Positions 43,682 to 53,508 are shown, counted from the stretch's first letter. The stretch: DNA of 64,000 nucleotides from JANMDS01 sp031430575 (GCA_031430575.1 JANPBT010000062.1:1-64000); one strand, 5' to 3'. The notes: a model not told the origin generated them from the sequence alone. Translations and numbers: made by a program.

Positions 43682-44905
43682 TTATTTACCTGCGATTAAC
43701 GCTGGTTTATGTGTGGATGATTGCATCAACGATTGCATCGCAGCAGTCGTTCCGCTAGCGGCGAGTTTGAGCCCTGCGAGCTGCATTCCCATTTCGCAGC
43801 CAGCGAGCGCGCCCATGAGGGAAAGTTCGTTGCAATCGCCCAGATGCCCAATGCGGAACATCTTGCCTTTGACTTTGCCCAAGCCTGTGCCCAGCGACAT
43901 ATTAAATTTTTCGTAGATCAATTTGCGCACGGCATCGGCATCCACGCCCTCGGGCGTCATGACGCCAGTCAGCACGGGGGAAAACGACGCCGTATCAGCG
44001 CATTGAATGGGTAAGCCCCATGCATTTACGGCTGCGCGGCAGGCTGCAGCGAGCCGTTGATGGCGGGCGAAAATAGCATCGAGCCCTTCTTCCAGCATCA
44101 TGTCAAGGGCTTCAGATAAGCCATAGAGCAAATTGGTATTGGGCGTGGTTGGCCAGTAGCCCGATCGATTCATCTCGATGATTTCATCCCAGGCCCAAAA
44201 GGCTTTGGGCATCGTCGCTGATTTGCTCGCTTCGATTGCGCGCGGCGAGAGGGCGTTGAAGCCCAAGCCCGGCGGCAGCATAAGGCCTTTTTGGGAGCCG
44301 CCGATGGAGACGTCTACGCCCCACGCATCATGCTTATATTGCGCCGAGCCGAGGCCTGAAATCGTATCGACCAGTAGCAGCGCGGGGTGCTTTGCTGCGT
44401 CGATGGCGCTGCGCACGGCAGCGATGTCGGAGGTTACGCCGGTTGAAGTTTCGTTATGAACGACGCAAACGGCTTTAATCGCGTGCGCGGTGTCTGCACG
44501 TAAACGGCTCTCGATCATCTCAGCCTGCACTTGTTGCCGCCAGCCTGCAAACCCCGGCAGCCCGAGAAACTCTGTTTTCAAACCCAGACGATCTGCCATT
44601 TTTTTCCAGAGACTTGCGAAATGCCCGGTTTCAAACATCACCACTTGATCGCCAGGCGAAAGCACGTTGACTAACGCGGCTTCCCAAGCGCCGGTGCCAG
44701 AAGCCGGATAGATCATGACTGGATGCGTGGTTTGAAATATTTTCTGAATGCCACTCAACACGCGTAATCCAAGCACACCAAACTCAGGCCCGCGATGATC
44801 GATGGTGGGAAAGCTCATCGCGCGCAAGATGCGATCAGGCACCGGGCTCGGGCCTGGAATCTGCAAAAAATGCCGACCGGAAGGATGAAAATCTAACTTA
44901 ACCAT
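43682..44905 (-). CDS. Class V aminotransferase, serine/alanine-glyoxylate type
   Basis: 407 aa from the ATG at 44905 (MVKLDFHPSGRHFLQIPGP; GGGAA about 7 nt upstream). Conserved IPGPSPVPDRILRAM, SGTGAWEAAL, VDTISGLGS and GGSQKGLMLPPGL with the PLP lysine. This grouping transfers amino groups to glyoxylate from serine or alanine. Transcribed divergently from the GntR regulator, with the operator palindrome over the promoter region. Confidence 0.9.
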   Translation of the reverse strand: MVKLDFHPSGRHFLQIPGPSPVPDRILRAMSFPTIDHRGPEFGVLGLRVLSGIQKIFQTTHPVMIYPASGTGAWEAALVNVLSPGDQVVMFETGHFASLWKKMADRLGLKTEFLGLPGFAGWRQQVQAEMIESRLRADTAHAIKAVCVVHNETSTGVTSDIAAVRSAIDAAKHPALLLVDTISGLGSAQYKHDAWGVDVSIGGSQKGLMLPPGLGFNALSPRAIEASKSATMPKAFWAWDEIIEMNRSGYWPTTPNTNLLYGLSEALDMMLEEGLDAIFARHQRLAAACRAAVNAWGLPIQCADTASFSPVLTGVMTPEGVDADAVRKLIYEKFNMSLGTGLGKVKGKMFRIGHLGDCNELSLMGALAGCEMGMQLAGLKLAASGTTAAMQSLMQSSTHKPALIAGK

Positions 44906-44931
44906 GGCGCAGTTCCCATTCAAATGATACA

Positions 44932-44955
44932 TTCATTTTTGTATACAAAAATGAA
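44932..44955. promoter_or_regulatory. GntR-type operator, 24-bp perfect palindrome
   Basis: TTCATTTTTGTA followed by its exact reverse complement, centred on GTATAC at 44941-44946. GTATAC-centred palindromes are bound by FCD-type GntR regulators. It lies 27 nt before the aminotransferase start and 80 nt before the gntR gene, so it can control both. Confidence 0.8.
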
Positions 44956-45013
44956 ACAGTCAAGGTGCATCGGTCAGGTATGAGGGTATTTCCTAAGATT
45001 ATCGGTAAAAAAA

Positions 45014-45021
45014 TGTATACA
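45014..45021. promoter_or_regulatory. Second GTATAC operator half, gntR leader
   Basis: TGTATACA 13 nt before the gntR ATG, adjacent to the ribosome site (AAAAAAGGA). Position suggests autoregulation by occluding transcription or translation initiation. Confidence 0.65.
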
Positions 45022-45034
45022 AAAAAGGATTTTT

Positions 45035-45727
45035 ATGGATGATCTATTAACGATTCCTCCGCCGCTTCTGCATCAACAGGTCGTCACCCGATTGCGCAAT
45101 CTGCTCGTGCAAGGCGAAATTGCGCCAGGCGCCAAGCTAAACGAACGGGCACTGTGTGAGCAGCTCGCGATCTCGCGCACACCGTTGCGCGAAGCAATCA
45201 AAACCTTGGCCGCCGAAGGGCTGATCGTCCTGCTGCCGAATCGCGGTGCGATCGCGGTCATGCTCACTGAGCAAGATGCTCGCGATACCTTCGATGTAAT
45301 CGCTACCCTTGAAGCGCGATCGGGCGCGCTTGCCGCGCAGCGGATTACTGAGGCTGAATTAGTAGAAATTCGCGCGCTGCACTACGAAATGCTGGCGCAT
45401 CATGCGCGGCGTAACCTGCAAGGCTATTACCATTTAAATGCGTTGATCCACGAACGAATTAACTTGGCAGCCAAAAATCCAGTGCTCACCCAAACCTATC
45501 GCGCGGTCAATGCACGTTTGCAGGCGCTGCGCTTTCGCTCTAATGTCGATGAAGAAAAGTGGGATTCCGCGGTGCGTGATCACGAAGAAATGTTGCGGGC
45601 ACTCACCGCGCGCGATGGCGACGCGCTTTCGGCGGTGCTAATCTCTCATCTCGAAACCAAGCGAGATGTTGTGCTCGCTCAGATGCGGGCAATAGAAACC
45701 GTTGAGGAAGAAAATCATGGCGCGTGA
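45035..45727 (+). CDS. GntR family regulator, FCD type
   Basis: 230 aa. N-terminal winged helix with LNERALCEQLAISRTPLREA (residues about 35-55), C-terminal FCD helical ligand domain (LHYEMLAHHARRNLQGYYHL, HLETKRDVVLAQM) with histidines that can bind a metal. Controls the divergent aminotransferase and its own operon through two GTATAC sites. Overlaps the dehydrogenase gene by 11 nt. Confidence 0.92.
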   Translation: MDDLLTIPPPLLHQQVVTRLRNLLVQGEIAPGAKLNERALCEQLAISRTPLREAIKTLAAEGLIVLLPNRGAIAVMLTEQDARDTFDVIATLEARSGALAAQRITEAELVEIRALHYEMLAHHARRNLQGYYHLNALIHERINLAAKNPVLTQTYRAVNARLQALRFRSNVDEEKWDSAVRDHEEMLRALTARDGDALSAVLISHLETKRDVVLAQMRAIETVEEENHGA

Positions 45728-48700
45728 TGAAATTGTCAGTGGCGCAGCGGCTGCGTTTACCCATACCGACACTTCACTTGCGCTCGAAAAATTGCTGCGC
45801 ACGCAAACTCAAGGCGAAGTGCTCTTTGGCGCGGGCGACCGGGCGCGCTATGCAACGGATGCGTCGATCTATCAGCAGATTCCGGTCGGTGTGTTCGTGC
45901 CTAAATCTGAAGACGATATCGCGCTTGCAATCGATATTGCCCGTGATCAAAAAATACCGATCCTTGCGCGCGGCGGCGGTACGAGCCAATGCGGGCAGAC
46001 CACCGGTGTCGCGCTTGTCATCGATTGCTCAAAATACATGCGGCGCAGTTTTGACCTAGATTTAGCCGCGCGCACGATCCGGGTGCAGCCCGGGATGGTG
46101 CTCGATCACTTAAATGCCGAGCTGAAGCCGCATGGCCTCTGGTTTCCGGTAGACGTCTCGACCAGCGCGCAGGCAACCCTTGGCGGTATGGCGGGGAATA
46201 ATTCCTGCGGATCGCGCTCAATTGCTTATGGCAATATGGTGCATAACGTCATCGGCGCGAAAGCATGGTTTGCCGATGGCAGCGTAGGGGAATTTGGGTG
46301 CTACGAAAATGCCAGCGGGCGCGTGAAGCAAATTGCCGATGCCGTCGCTGAATTGGCGCGGATTCACCACGCGGAAATCGAGGCCAAGTGGCCGAAAGTG
46401 CTGCGCCGCGTTGCCGGCTACAACTTAGATATTTTTTGTAATCAAAGTGAGCGCCCGTATAACGCTGATGGCAGCGTTAACCTTTCGCACTTGCTCGTTG
46501 GCAGCGAAGGCACGCTGGCATTTACCCAATCACTGACGCTGCAACTCGCGCCGCTGCCGCGCACCAAAACGCTCGGCATTGTCAATTTCCCGACCTTCCG
46601 GCAAGCGATGTCTGCCGCGCAGCATATCGTAGAGCTTACGCCGACTGCCGTGGAGTTGGTGGATCGCACGATGATTGGCTTGGCGCTGGAAAACCCAGCG
46701 TTTGCACCGACGATGCGCACCGCGCTAATCGGTGATCCAGCCGCGATATTATTAGTGGAGTTTTCGGGCGACGATAAATCTGCGCTGGTTAAAAAACTCA
46801 ACGATCTTGCTGCGCTGATGGGCGATTTGGGATTGCCCGATGCGGTTGTAAAAATGAGTGATGACGCGCCGCAAAAAAATCTCTGGGAAGTGCGCAAGGC
46901 CGGGCTCAACATCATGATGAGTTTGAAAGGCGACGGCAAGCCCGTGAGTTTTATTGAAGACTGCGCCGTGCCGCTTGAGCACTTAGCCGATTACACCGAT
47001 GCGCTCACAGAAGTTTTCACGCGACATGGCTCGCGTGGGACGTGGTACGCCCACGCCAGCGTTGGCACTTTGCACGTGCGTCCGATTCTCGATATGCGGC
47101 GCGATGGTGCAGCAAAAATGCGCGCGATTGCTGACGAAGCTGCGGTCTTAGTGCGCAAATATAAAGGTGCTTTTAGCGGCGAGCACGGAGATGGATTGTG
47201 TCGCGGGGAATGGATCGCTTGGCAATTTGGCCCCAAAATTAACGACGCGCTGCGCGAAATCAAAACGCTATTTGATCCCGCAAATCAATTCAATCCCGGC
47301 AAGATCATCGATCCCCCTAAGATGGATGACACAACGCTGTTTCGTTTCAAGCCAGGCTACAAAACGATTCCGATCAAAACTGCGCTCGATTGGCGCGCGT
47401 GGGACGTACAAAACGACCCGATGACGGAAAAGACCACCGCGCCCGGCAGCGGCGACGATGGCGCGCAGGGCCTGGGCAAAGCCGTCGAGATGTGCAACAA
47501 CAACGGGCATTGCCGCAAATTTGATGCAGGCACGATGTGCCCAAGTTTTAGGGTCACGCGCGACGAAAGCGCTTCAACGCGCGGGCGGGCGAATACGCTG
47601 CGGCTTGCGCTCTCGGGGCAGTTGGGCACAGACGGCATCGCCGCAGACGAAGTGCATGCGGCGCTTGCGCTTTGCGTAAGCTGTAAAGGCTGCAAGCGAG
47701 ATTGCCCCACCGGCGTTGATATGGCAAAAATGAAAATTGAGCATCTGGCGCATTACAACCGCAAGCATGGTCTTTCGCTTAAAGACATCCTCATCGCGAG
47801 ATTGTCATTTTCTGCGCCGCAGGTATCTCGATTTGCCAGCATTTTTAATTTTTTGGGCGGATTAACGTTAGTTAAAAAAGCGCTGGGATTTGCAGCGCAG
47901 CGCTCGCTGCCGCAATGGCGCAAAGATACGGCCTGGAATGCGCAGTTTGAAACGACGGCCACGGGCGAGGAAATACTTGCGGCGCAGCTTCGGGGTGAAA
48001 ACTGTGTTGTGCTCTTTATCGACACCTTTAATGCGGCATACGAAGTAGAGAATGTGCACGCTGCGATTCGCGTGTTGCGGGCAGCAAAGGTCAATGTGCA
48101 TATCGTCAACGCAGCGGCATCCCACCTGTGCTGCGGGCGCACAGCGCTCGCGAGCGGGCAAGTGGGGCTTGCGCGAGACTTGCTCTTAAAGTTGCTCGCA
48201 GCATTACAGCCGTTTGCAGAAGCGAACATCGCTGTGATCGGCCTTGAGCCGAGCTGCCTCTTTACCTTGCGCGATGAAGCACTGGCGATGGATTTAGGCG
48301 CAGCCGCGCAAGTCGTATCGCAGCAGGCGATGCTTTTTGAGACCTATCTCGCGCGCGAACATGCCGCAGGCAAACTTCCCGCGTTAGAGCAGCTTTTTAT
48401 ACCTGCGGCGCAGATTTTTAGGGTACACGGCCATTGTCATCAAAAAGCATTTGCAGAAATCTCGCCCACTTTAGCGATGCTCAATCTCATTCCCAATGCA
48501 GATGTGAAATTGATTGAAAGTTCGTGCTGTGGCATGGCGGGCAGCTTTGGCTATGAAGCCGCGCATTTCGAGGTCTCGATGCAAATGGCCGAGCTCTCGC
48601 TCTTGCCCGCCGTGCGCGCTGCACCCGATGCGATCATCGTGGCCGACGGCACCAGTTGTCGCCATCAAATTTATGATGGTGCGCAGCGCCAAGCGAAGCA

Positions 48701-48734
48701 TGTTGCCGTTGTGTTAGCGGAGCATTTGCGATGA
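45717..48734 (+). CDS. FAD/Fe-S D-2-hydroxyacid dehydrogenase (YdiJ-like)
   Basis: 1005 aa from the ATG at 45717 (GAGGAAG upstream). N-terminal FAD-binding domain (ARGGGTSQCGQT; NNSCGSRSIAYGN), FAD-oxidase C domain, then a 4Fe-4S pair (CNNNGHCRKFDAGTMCP; CVSCKGCKRDCPTGVD) and CCG domains (HLCCGRTAL; ESSCCGMAGSFGYE). The size and order match YdiJ, which oxidises D-2-hydroxyglutarate; the substrate here is inferred. Exact repeats at 47809-47827 (SAPQV) and 48398-48416 (IPAAQI); variants at 46033 (YMRRSF) and 47972 (ILAAQL) are also in frame. Coupled to the EamA gene. Confidence 0.9.
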   Translation: MARDEIVSGAAAAFTHTDTSLALEKLLRTQTQGEVLFGAGDRARYATDASIYQQIPVGVFVPKSEDDIALAIDIARDQKIPILARGGGTSQCGQTTGVALVIDCSKYMRRSFDLDLAARTIRVQPGMVLDHLNAELKPHGLWFPVDVSTSAQATLGGMAGNNSCGSRSIAYGNMVHNVIGAKAWFADGSVGEFGCYENASGRVKQIADAVAELARIHHAEIEAKWPKVLRRVAGYNLDIFCNQSERPYNADGSVNLSHLLVGSEGTLAFTQSLTLQLAPLPRTKTLGIVNFPTFRQAMSAAQHIVELTPTAVELVDRTMIGLALENPAFAPTMRTALIGDPAAILLVEFSGDDKSALVKKLNDLAALMGDLGLPDAVVKMSDDAPQKNLWEVRKAGLNIMMSLKGDGKPVSFIEDCAVPLEHLADYTDALTEVFTRHGSRGTWYAHASVGTLHVRPILDMRRDGAAKMRAIADEAAVLVRKYKGAFSGEHGDGLCRGEWIAWQFGPKINDALREIKTLFDPANQFNPGKIIDPPKMDDTTLFRFKPGYKTIPIKTALDWRAWDVQNDPMTEKTTAPGSGDDGAQGLGKAVEMCNNNGHCRKFDAGTMCPSFRVTRDESASTRGRANTLRLALSGQLGTDGIAADEVHAALALCVSCKGCKRDCPTGVDMAKMKIEHLAHYNRKHGLSLKDILIARLSFSAPQVSRFASIFNFLGGLTLVKKALGFAAQRSLPQWRKDTAWNAQFETTATGEEILAAQLRGENCVVLFIDTFNAAYEVENVHAAIRVLRAAKVNVHIVNAAASHLCCGRTALASGQVGLARDLLLKLLAALQPFAEANIAVIGLEPSCLFTLRDEALAMDLGAAAQVVSQQAMLFETYLAREHAAGKLPALEQLFIPAAQIFRVHGHCHQKAFAEISPTLAMLNLIPNADVKLIESSCCGMAGSFGYEAAHFEVSMQMAELSLLPAVRAAPDAIIVADGTSCRHQIYDGAQRQAKHVAVVLAEHLR

Positions 48735-49588
48735 ATAACGTTAATAAAGGGCTCGCGCTGGGTTTCCTCGGCGTCGCAATATTTAGCCTTACTTTGCCAG
48801 TCACCAAGATTGGCTTAAACGAAGGCTTGTCTGCGCCGTTTATTTCGTTTGGGCGCGCGGCGCTCGCGGGCGTCATCGCGCTCATCGTCTTGCAGATTAC
48901 GCGCTCGCGCATCCCTACGCGCAGTGAATGGAAATACATCGCGATGGCCACGCTCGGCGTGGGCATCGGCTGGCCGACCATGAGCACGATTGGCCTCATC
49001 ACGGCGACGCCATCCCATGCTGCGATCGTCAATGGTTTGCTGCCATTTGCGACTGCCTTCGTTGGCGCGATGATTACCGGGAAATGGCCGAGCCGGGCGT
49101 TTTGGATTTGCGCAATGGTCGGCGCGTGTGTGGTTTCTGGCTATGCGTGGAAGCATAGCGGTGGCGCATGGGTGATCGCGGATGGCGTTTTCTTGATTGG
49201 CGTCGCCCTCGGTGGCTTGGGCTACGCAGCCGGGGCGAAAGCGAGCGAGTATCTTTCGGGCTGGGAGGTCATTTCGTGGGTGTTAGTGCTTGGGCTGCCG
49301 ATGACGATCCCTGTTTCGATCTATTTTGCGCCGCAGGTATCGGCGGTCAGCGCGAAGGGTTGGTGGTGCTTTCTCTATCTTGCCTTGATGAGCCAATACA
49401 TCGGCTTTTTTTATTGGTATCGCGGCCTTGCGCTCGGAGGTATCGCCACCGTTTCGCAAGTGCAATTGCTACAAATGTTTTTAACGCTCGGGGCATCTGC
49501 GCTTTTGGTCGGTGAATCACTGGGCACGTCGACTTGGCTTGTAGCGGGAGCGACAGTTGCGATTATTGCGATTTCAAAGAAACTTTAA
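48731..49588 (+). CDS. EamA/DMT family transporter
   Basis: 285 aa, ten helices in two EamA repeats (FLGVAIFSLTLPVTKIGLNE; FFYWYRGLALGGIATVSQVQ). Start overlaps the dehydrogenase stop by ATGA, so it belongs to the GntR-regulated operon and may export the pathway product or import precursors. A one-mismatch repeat copy at 49323 encodes FAPQV. Convergent with the nucleoside ABC operon with a 6-nt gap. Confidence 0.87.
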   Translation: MNNVNKGLALGFLGVAIFSLTLPVTKIGLNEGLSAPFISFGRAALAGVIALIVLQITRSRIPTRSEWKYIAMATLGVGIGWPTMSTIGLITATPSHAAIVNGLLPFATAFVGAMITGKWPSRAFWICAMVGACVVSGYAWKHSGGAWVIADGVFLIGVALGGLGYAAGAKASEYLSGWEVISWVLVLGLPMTIPVSIYFAPQVSAVSAKGWWCFLYLALMSQYIGFFYWYRGLALGGIATVSQVQLLQMFLTLGASALLVGESLGTSTWLVAGATVAIIAISKKL

Positions 49589-49594
49589 CGCGCA

Positions 49595-50518
49595 TTAACC
49601 CACCCCGGGTCGAAACGGCTTACCGAGCGAAGCGGGCATATTGAGACGAATCCAATCGGAATTGTGCGAGATCATCACCAGCACAATGATCGTTGCAAGG
49701 TAGGGCATCATCGCCAAAAACTGCGAAGGTATTTCAACGCCCATGCTTTGCAGGTGAAAACCCAAAATCGTGATCGTGCCAAAAATAAGCGCACCGAGGG
49801 CAACGCGCACGGGCCGCCACGTGGCGAATGTTGTTAATGCCAGCGCGATCCAGCCACGCCCAGCCACCATGCCTTCAACCCAAAGCGGGGTATAGACGGT
49901 CGATAAATACGCGCCCGCGACGCCGCAACACGCCCCACCAAAAACGATTGCGGCGAAGCGAATCCAGCGCACAGGGTAGCCCAGCGCATGCGCGGATTCA
50001 GGGGATTCGCCCACGGCACGCAAAGTCAAGCCTGCGCGGGTGCGAAACAAAAACCACGCGACCGCAGCGACCAAGAGAAACGCAAGGTAAACCACGTAAT
50101 GTTGCTGTAAAAACGCTTCACCGAAAAAGGGAATTTCACTTAAGCCCGGCACAGCCCACTTTGCCGCGACGACACTTTTACCCACATAATTTTGACCTAC
50201 AAATGCGGACAATCCGCCACCGAAAATTGAAAGAGCGAGCCCAGTCGCGACTTGATTGGTGGTGAGTACGAGCGTGAAAAAACCAAAGACTGCTGCGGCC
50301 GCCATGCCCGCGAGCGCGCCGGCGGCGAGCGCGAGTGCGATGCTGCCGCTTTCAACGCCAACGGCGAAACCAGCCACGGCAGCAACGAGCATCATGCCTT
50401 CTGCACCAAGATTGAGTACGCCAGCGCGCTCATTGATGAGCAGCCCAAGAGCGGCAAGCAAAATGGGCGCGGAAGCGTTAATGGCGGTATGGATGAGTTG
50501 CGGCAGCGGGTCGATCAT
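49595..50518 (-). CDS. Nucleoside ABC transporter permease (NupQ/BmpC type)
   Basis: 307 aa with eight to nine helices. GLLINERAGVLNLGAEGMML and VGESPESAHALGYPVRWIRF are typical of the COG1079 branch of purine/nucleoside permeases. Last gene of a three-gene ATGA-coupled operon. Probable role: inner-membrane half of a purine nucleoside importer that feeds the deaminase and xanthine dehydrogenase encoded downstream in the window. Confidence 0.92.
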   Translation of the reverse strand: MIDPLPQLIHTAINASAPILLAALGLLINERAGVLNLGAEGMMLVAAVAGFAVGVESGSIALALAAGALAGMAAAAVFGFFTLVLTTNQVATGLALSIFGGGLSAFVGQNYVGKSVVAAKWAVPGLSEIPFFGEAFLQQHYVVYLAFLLVAAVAWFLFRTRAGLTLRAVGESPESAHALGYPVRWIRFAAIVFGGACCGVAGAYLSTVYTPLWVEGMVAGRGWIALALTTFATWRPVRVALGALIFGTITILGFHLQSMGVEIPSQFLAMMPYLATIIVLVMISHNSDWIRLNMPASLGKPFRPGVG

Positions 50519-51582
50519 TTGAATTTAATCCGATAGTCAATCAACGTGTCGCAGGCCAGCAAAAAAAAGAGCAGTGCGCCTTGAAAGATGCCAGTGATAG
50601 AGGAGGGCAAGCCGATGCGGGATTGGGCGTATTCGCCGCCGATATAAAAAACGCTCATGATGAGTGCGCCGAGCACTACGCCAACCGGATGTAATCGCCC
50701 AATCCAGGCGACGATAATCGCTGCAAATCCATAGCCCGGTGAGACCGATGGCAATACCTGCCCGATCGGGCCCATCACTTCCATCGCGCCCGCGAGCCCG
50801 GCAAGCGCACCGCAGATCAGCATCGCCGACCAGATTGCTTTTTTGGATGAAAAGCCAGCATAGCGCGCCGCGCGCTCAGCAAGCCCGCCCACTTGCAGCT
50901 TATAGCCTTCAAATGATCGAAACACGAAAACGGTGCCTGCTGCTGCAACCAGGAGCGCTACAAAAATGCCCCAATGTAAGCGGGTTTTATCGAGGACATA
51001 CGCTAACTGAAATTCTTTGGAAAATACCTTTGATTGCGGAAAGTTATAGCCATCGGGGTCGCGTAACGGGCCTGTGCAGAGGTAGATCAAAAGGAGGCCA
51101 GCGACGTAGGTCAGCATGAGCGAGACCAAAATTTCGTTGGCGTTAAATCGCACGCGCAGCCACGCGGTGATCGCGGCCCAGCCCATACCGCCCAAAATAC
51201 CTGCGGCGCAGCTTAATGGAATGACAAACGACCCCGAAAGCGGCTTTGCAGGGGTATCGAACGCCAATACGGTCGCGCCAGCGCAAATCGCCCCCGCGAT
51301 GAGCTGGCCTTCGGCACCAATGTTCCAGACATTTGCCCGGTAGCAGATCGCAAGCCCCACGCCGCACAAAATTAACGGGATTGATTTCAGCAGCACTTCG
51401 CTCACGCCACGCAAATTAGCGAGTGGATCAAACAAAAATACGCCCAATGCCTGCACCGGGTTTTTACCCAACGCGGCAAATAGCGCCGCGCCAAATGCGA
51501 TCGTGAGCGCGAGGGCAAGCACCGGTGAGGCATATGTCCATAGTGGGCTGCTTTCAGCGCGAGGTTCAAGCCTGATTCTCAT
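50515..51582 (-). CDS. Nucleoside ABC transporter permease (NupP/COG4603 type)
   Basis: 355 aa; second permease. Conserved CYRANVWNIGAEGQLIAGAI and NANEILVSLMLTYVAGLLL, and SPGYGFAAIIVAWIGRLHP. The repeat at 51196-51214 encodes CAAGIL in a hydrophobic segment. Start overlaps the ATPase stop and its stop overlaps the other permease start, both ATGA. Confidence 0.92.
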   Translation of the reverse strand: MRIRLEPRAESSPLWTYASPVLALALTIAFGAALFAALGKNPVQALGVFLFDPLANLRGVSEVLLKSIPLILCGVGLAICYRANVWNIGAEGQLIAGAICAGATVLAFDTPAKPLSGSFVIPLSCAAGILGGMGWAAITAWLRVRFNANEILVSLMLTYVAGLLLIYLCTGPLRDPDGYNFPQSKVFSKEFQLAYVLDKTRLHWGIFVALLVAAAGTVFVFRSFEGYKLQVGGLAERAARYAGFSSKKAIWSAMLICGALAGLAGAMEVMGPIGQVLPSVSPGYGFAAIIVAWIGRLHPVGVVLGALIMSVFYIGGEYAQSRIGLPSSITGIFQGALLFFLLACDTLIDYRIKFK

Positions 51583-53129
51583 GCGTTGACCTGCGTTTGG
51601 ATTTGCGACGGTGCATCAAGATTGCCCGGCCAAAGCCCGCTCATCCACTCCCCGATTTGGGTCACGTTGGCCTGCGCGATGGGCACGGACGGTGATACCT
51701 TTCCTTTTGCGATCACATGCAGCCGATCACAAAGCGCGAAAAGTTCGTCGATTTCTTCGGAGACGATCAAGATCGCGCATCCACGCTCTTTTAACGCAAG
51801 AATATCTGCATGAATTTGGGCCGCCGCGCCGACATCAACGCCCCACGTGGGCTGCGCGATGAGCATCACGCGCGGCTCGCGCAGCAGCTCGCGCCCCACA
51901 ATAAATTTTTGCAAGTTGCCACCCGACAAACTTTTTGCCGTCGCGTCTGCGCCGCCCGCTTTGACATTAAAGCGGGCGATGATGCGCGTCGCTAGCGCTT
52001 TGGCCGCGACCGGGTCGATTAAACCCTTGCGTACCTGCGGCGCAGTTTGGTGGGAAAGTAGGGTGTTCGCTGCCAGCGGCATCACTGGCACGGCGCCCCG
52101 CCCCAACCGCTCTTCCGGCACGAAAGCCACCCCGAGCGCGCGCCGGGCGCGGGCATCAAGTTGCGCCGCAGGTACGTTTTCGATCGTGATTGCGTTTTCA
52201 GGCAGAACGACCGTTTCGCCAGAAAGCGCAGCCATTAACTCTTGCTGCCCATTTCCCGATACGCCGGCGAGCCCAACGATTTCACCACCGCGCACATGCA
52301 GCGAAACATCGCATAAATCGGTGCCGAACGGGTGCGATTTTGCGAGCTGCAAGCTATTGACAGAGATGCGAATTTCACCGAGCGGTGGGGCGCTGCGTTG
52401 CGGAACGGGCGGCGTTGCGCCGATCATCATGCGCGAAAGCGATTGGGTTGACTCCTCGCGCGGATCGCAAACGCCGGTGATTTTGCCGCCGCGCATCACA
52501 GTCGCTTTGGAGCAGAGCGCGCGGATCTCATCGAGCTTATGCGAAATATAGAGAATTGAGCAACCTTCCGATGCCAAGGTGCGCAGCGTGGTGAACAATT
52601 TCTGCACAGCCTGCGGCGTGAGCACGGAGGTGGGCTCGTCAAGAATGAGCAATTTTGGATGGCTTAACAACGCCCGCACGATTTCGACCCGCTGCCGCTC
52701 GCCAACAGAAAGTGTATGCACATGGCGCTTTGGTTCCAACGGCAATCCGTATTTTTCACCCGTTTGCGAAATCGCTTCAGCGAGCTTGCCATTGAATGCT
52801 TTGACCTCGGCGGGAGACAAACCAAGCGTGATGTTTTCTTCAACGCTTAACGTTTCGAATAATGAAAAATGCTGGAACACCATCGCGATCCCGAGCTTAC
52901 GCGCGGCGTGAGGGTTCGCGATTTTGACCACTTCCCCATTCCACTTCATTTCACCCGCATCTGGCTGCACCGCGCCAAATATGATTTTCATGAGGGTCGA
53001 TTTGCCAGCGCCATTTTCGCCAAGTACGGCGTGGATTTCACCCGGCGCAACAGAAAGCGATACGTCATCATTGGCGACGACGGCGGGGTAACGTTTCGTG
53101 ATGTGCGTGAGTTCGAGGCGTTGCGACAT
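51579..53129 (-). CDS. Nucleoside ABC transporter ATPase, duplicated (NupO/COG3845 type)
   Basis: 516 aa from the ATG at 53129 (MSQRLELTHITKRYP; a TTG nine nt upstream is possible). Two ATPase halves: Walker A GENGAGKST, signature LSVGERQRVEIVRALL and LILDEPT in the first; the second is degenerate at Walker A (VSGNGQQEL) but has LSGGNLQKFIVGREL. The repeat at 52030-52048 encodes TAPQV; a variant at 52158 encodes VPAAQL. No substrate-binding lipoprotein gene is adjacent, so it must be elsewhere. Confidence 0.93.
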   Translation of the reverse strand: MSQRLELTHITKRYPAVVANDDVSLSVAPGEIHAVLGENGAGKSTLMKIIFGAVQPDAGEMKWNGEVVKIANPHAARKLGIAMVFQHFSLFETLSVEENITLGLSPAEVKAFNGKLAEAISQTGEKYGLPLEPKRHVHTLSVGERQRVEIVRALLSHPKLLILDEPTSVLTPQAVQKLFTTLRTLASEGCSILYISHKLDEIRALCSKATVMRGGKITGVCDPREESTQSLSRMMIGATPPVPQRSAPPLGEIRISVNSLQLAKSHPFGTDLCDVSLHVRGGEIVGLAGVSGNGQQELMAALSGETVVLPENAITIENVPAAQLDARARRALGVAFVPEERLGRGAVPVMPLAANTLLSHQTAPQVRKGLIDPVAAKALATRIIARFNVKAGGADATAKSLSGGNLQKFIVGRELLREPRVMLIAQPTWGVDVGAAAQIHADILALKERGCAILIVSEEIDELFALCDRLHVIAKGKVSPSVPIAQANVTQIGEWMSGLWPGNLDAPSQIQTQVNA

Positions 53130-53148
53130 GGATGCCAATTTAGCCTAC

Positions 53149-53167
53149 TTTCTGCGCCGCAGGTAGC
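53149..53167 (-). repeat. Dispersed repeat between divergent genes
   Basis: Minus copy core 53152-53162 in the 55-nt region between the ABC ATPase start and the small plus-strand gene, so it sits in a promoter region. Confidence 0.92.
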
Positions 53168-53184
53168 GCTACAATCCGCTTTCA

Positions 53185-53508
53185 ATGTTGCCACACCGCC
53201 TTTTTGCCGCCCTGATTTTGATCTGCCTTTTGGGAGCGCAGTGGCTCGCGCTCGACCATCGCATCGCCCACGCACCCGCGGCGCTGCAAAGCATCGAAGC
53301 CACCAGCGTAGTGACTTGGGGGCACAATTCGTCAGAAGCCCAATGTAAGCTCTACGACGCCTGCGCTGCGAGTGATGCAGCTGACAGCCCGCTACCGCCG
53401 GTGTATTTCATCGCGCTTTTAGCCACTGCATTGCTCTTTTTCGCAGCGGCGCAAGTCGCTGCCCGCCATTTACGCGCCACCGCCCGCGGCCCACCTCAAC
53501 GCGTTTGA
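53185..53508 (+). CDS. Small two-helix protein upstream of a ZnuD-like receptor
   Basis: 107 aa. N-terminal hydrophobic segment LFAALILICLLGAQWLAL, a short loop with His (LDHRIAH), Cys (CKLYDAC) and Asp residues, then a second segment YFIALLATALLFFAAAQVAA. Similar small proteins with metal-ligand-like residues often precede TonB zinc receptors in Betaproteobacteria. Function is unknown; a periplasmic metal relay is one possibility. No clear ribosome site. Confidence 0.65.
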   Translation: MLPHRLFAALILICLLGAQWLALDHRIAHAPAALQSIEATSVVTWGHNSSEAQCKLYDACAASDAADSPLPPVYFIALLATALLFFAAAQVAARHLRATARGPPQRV

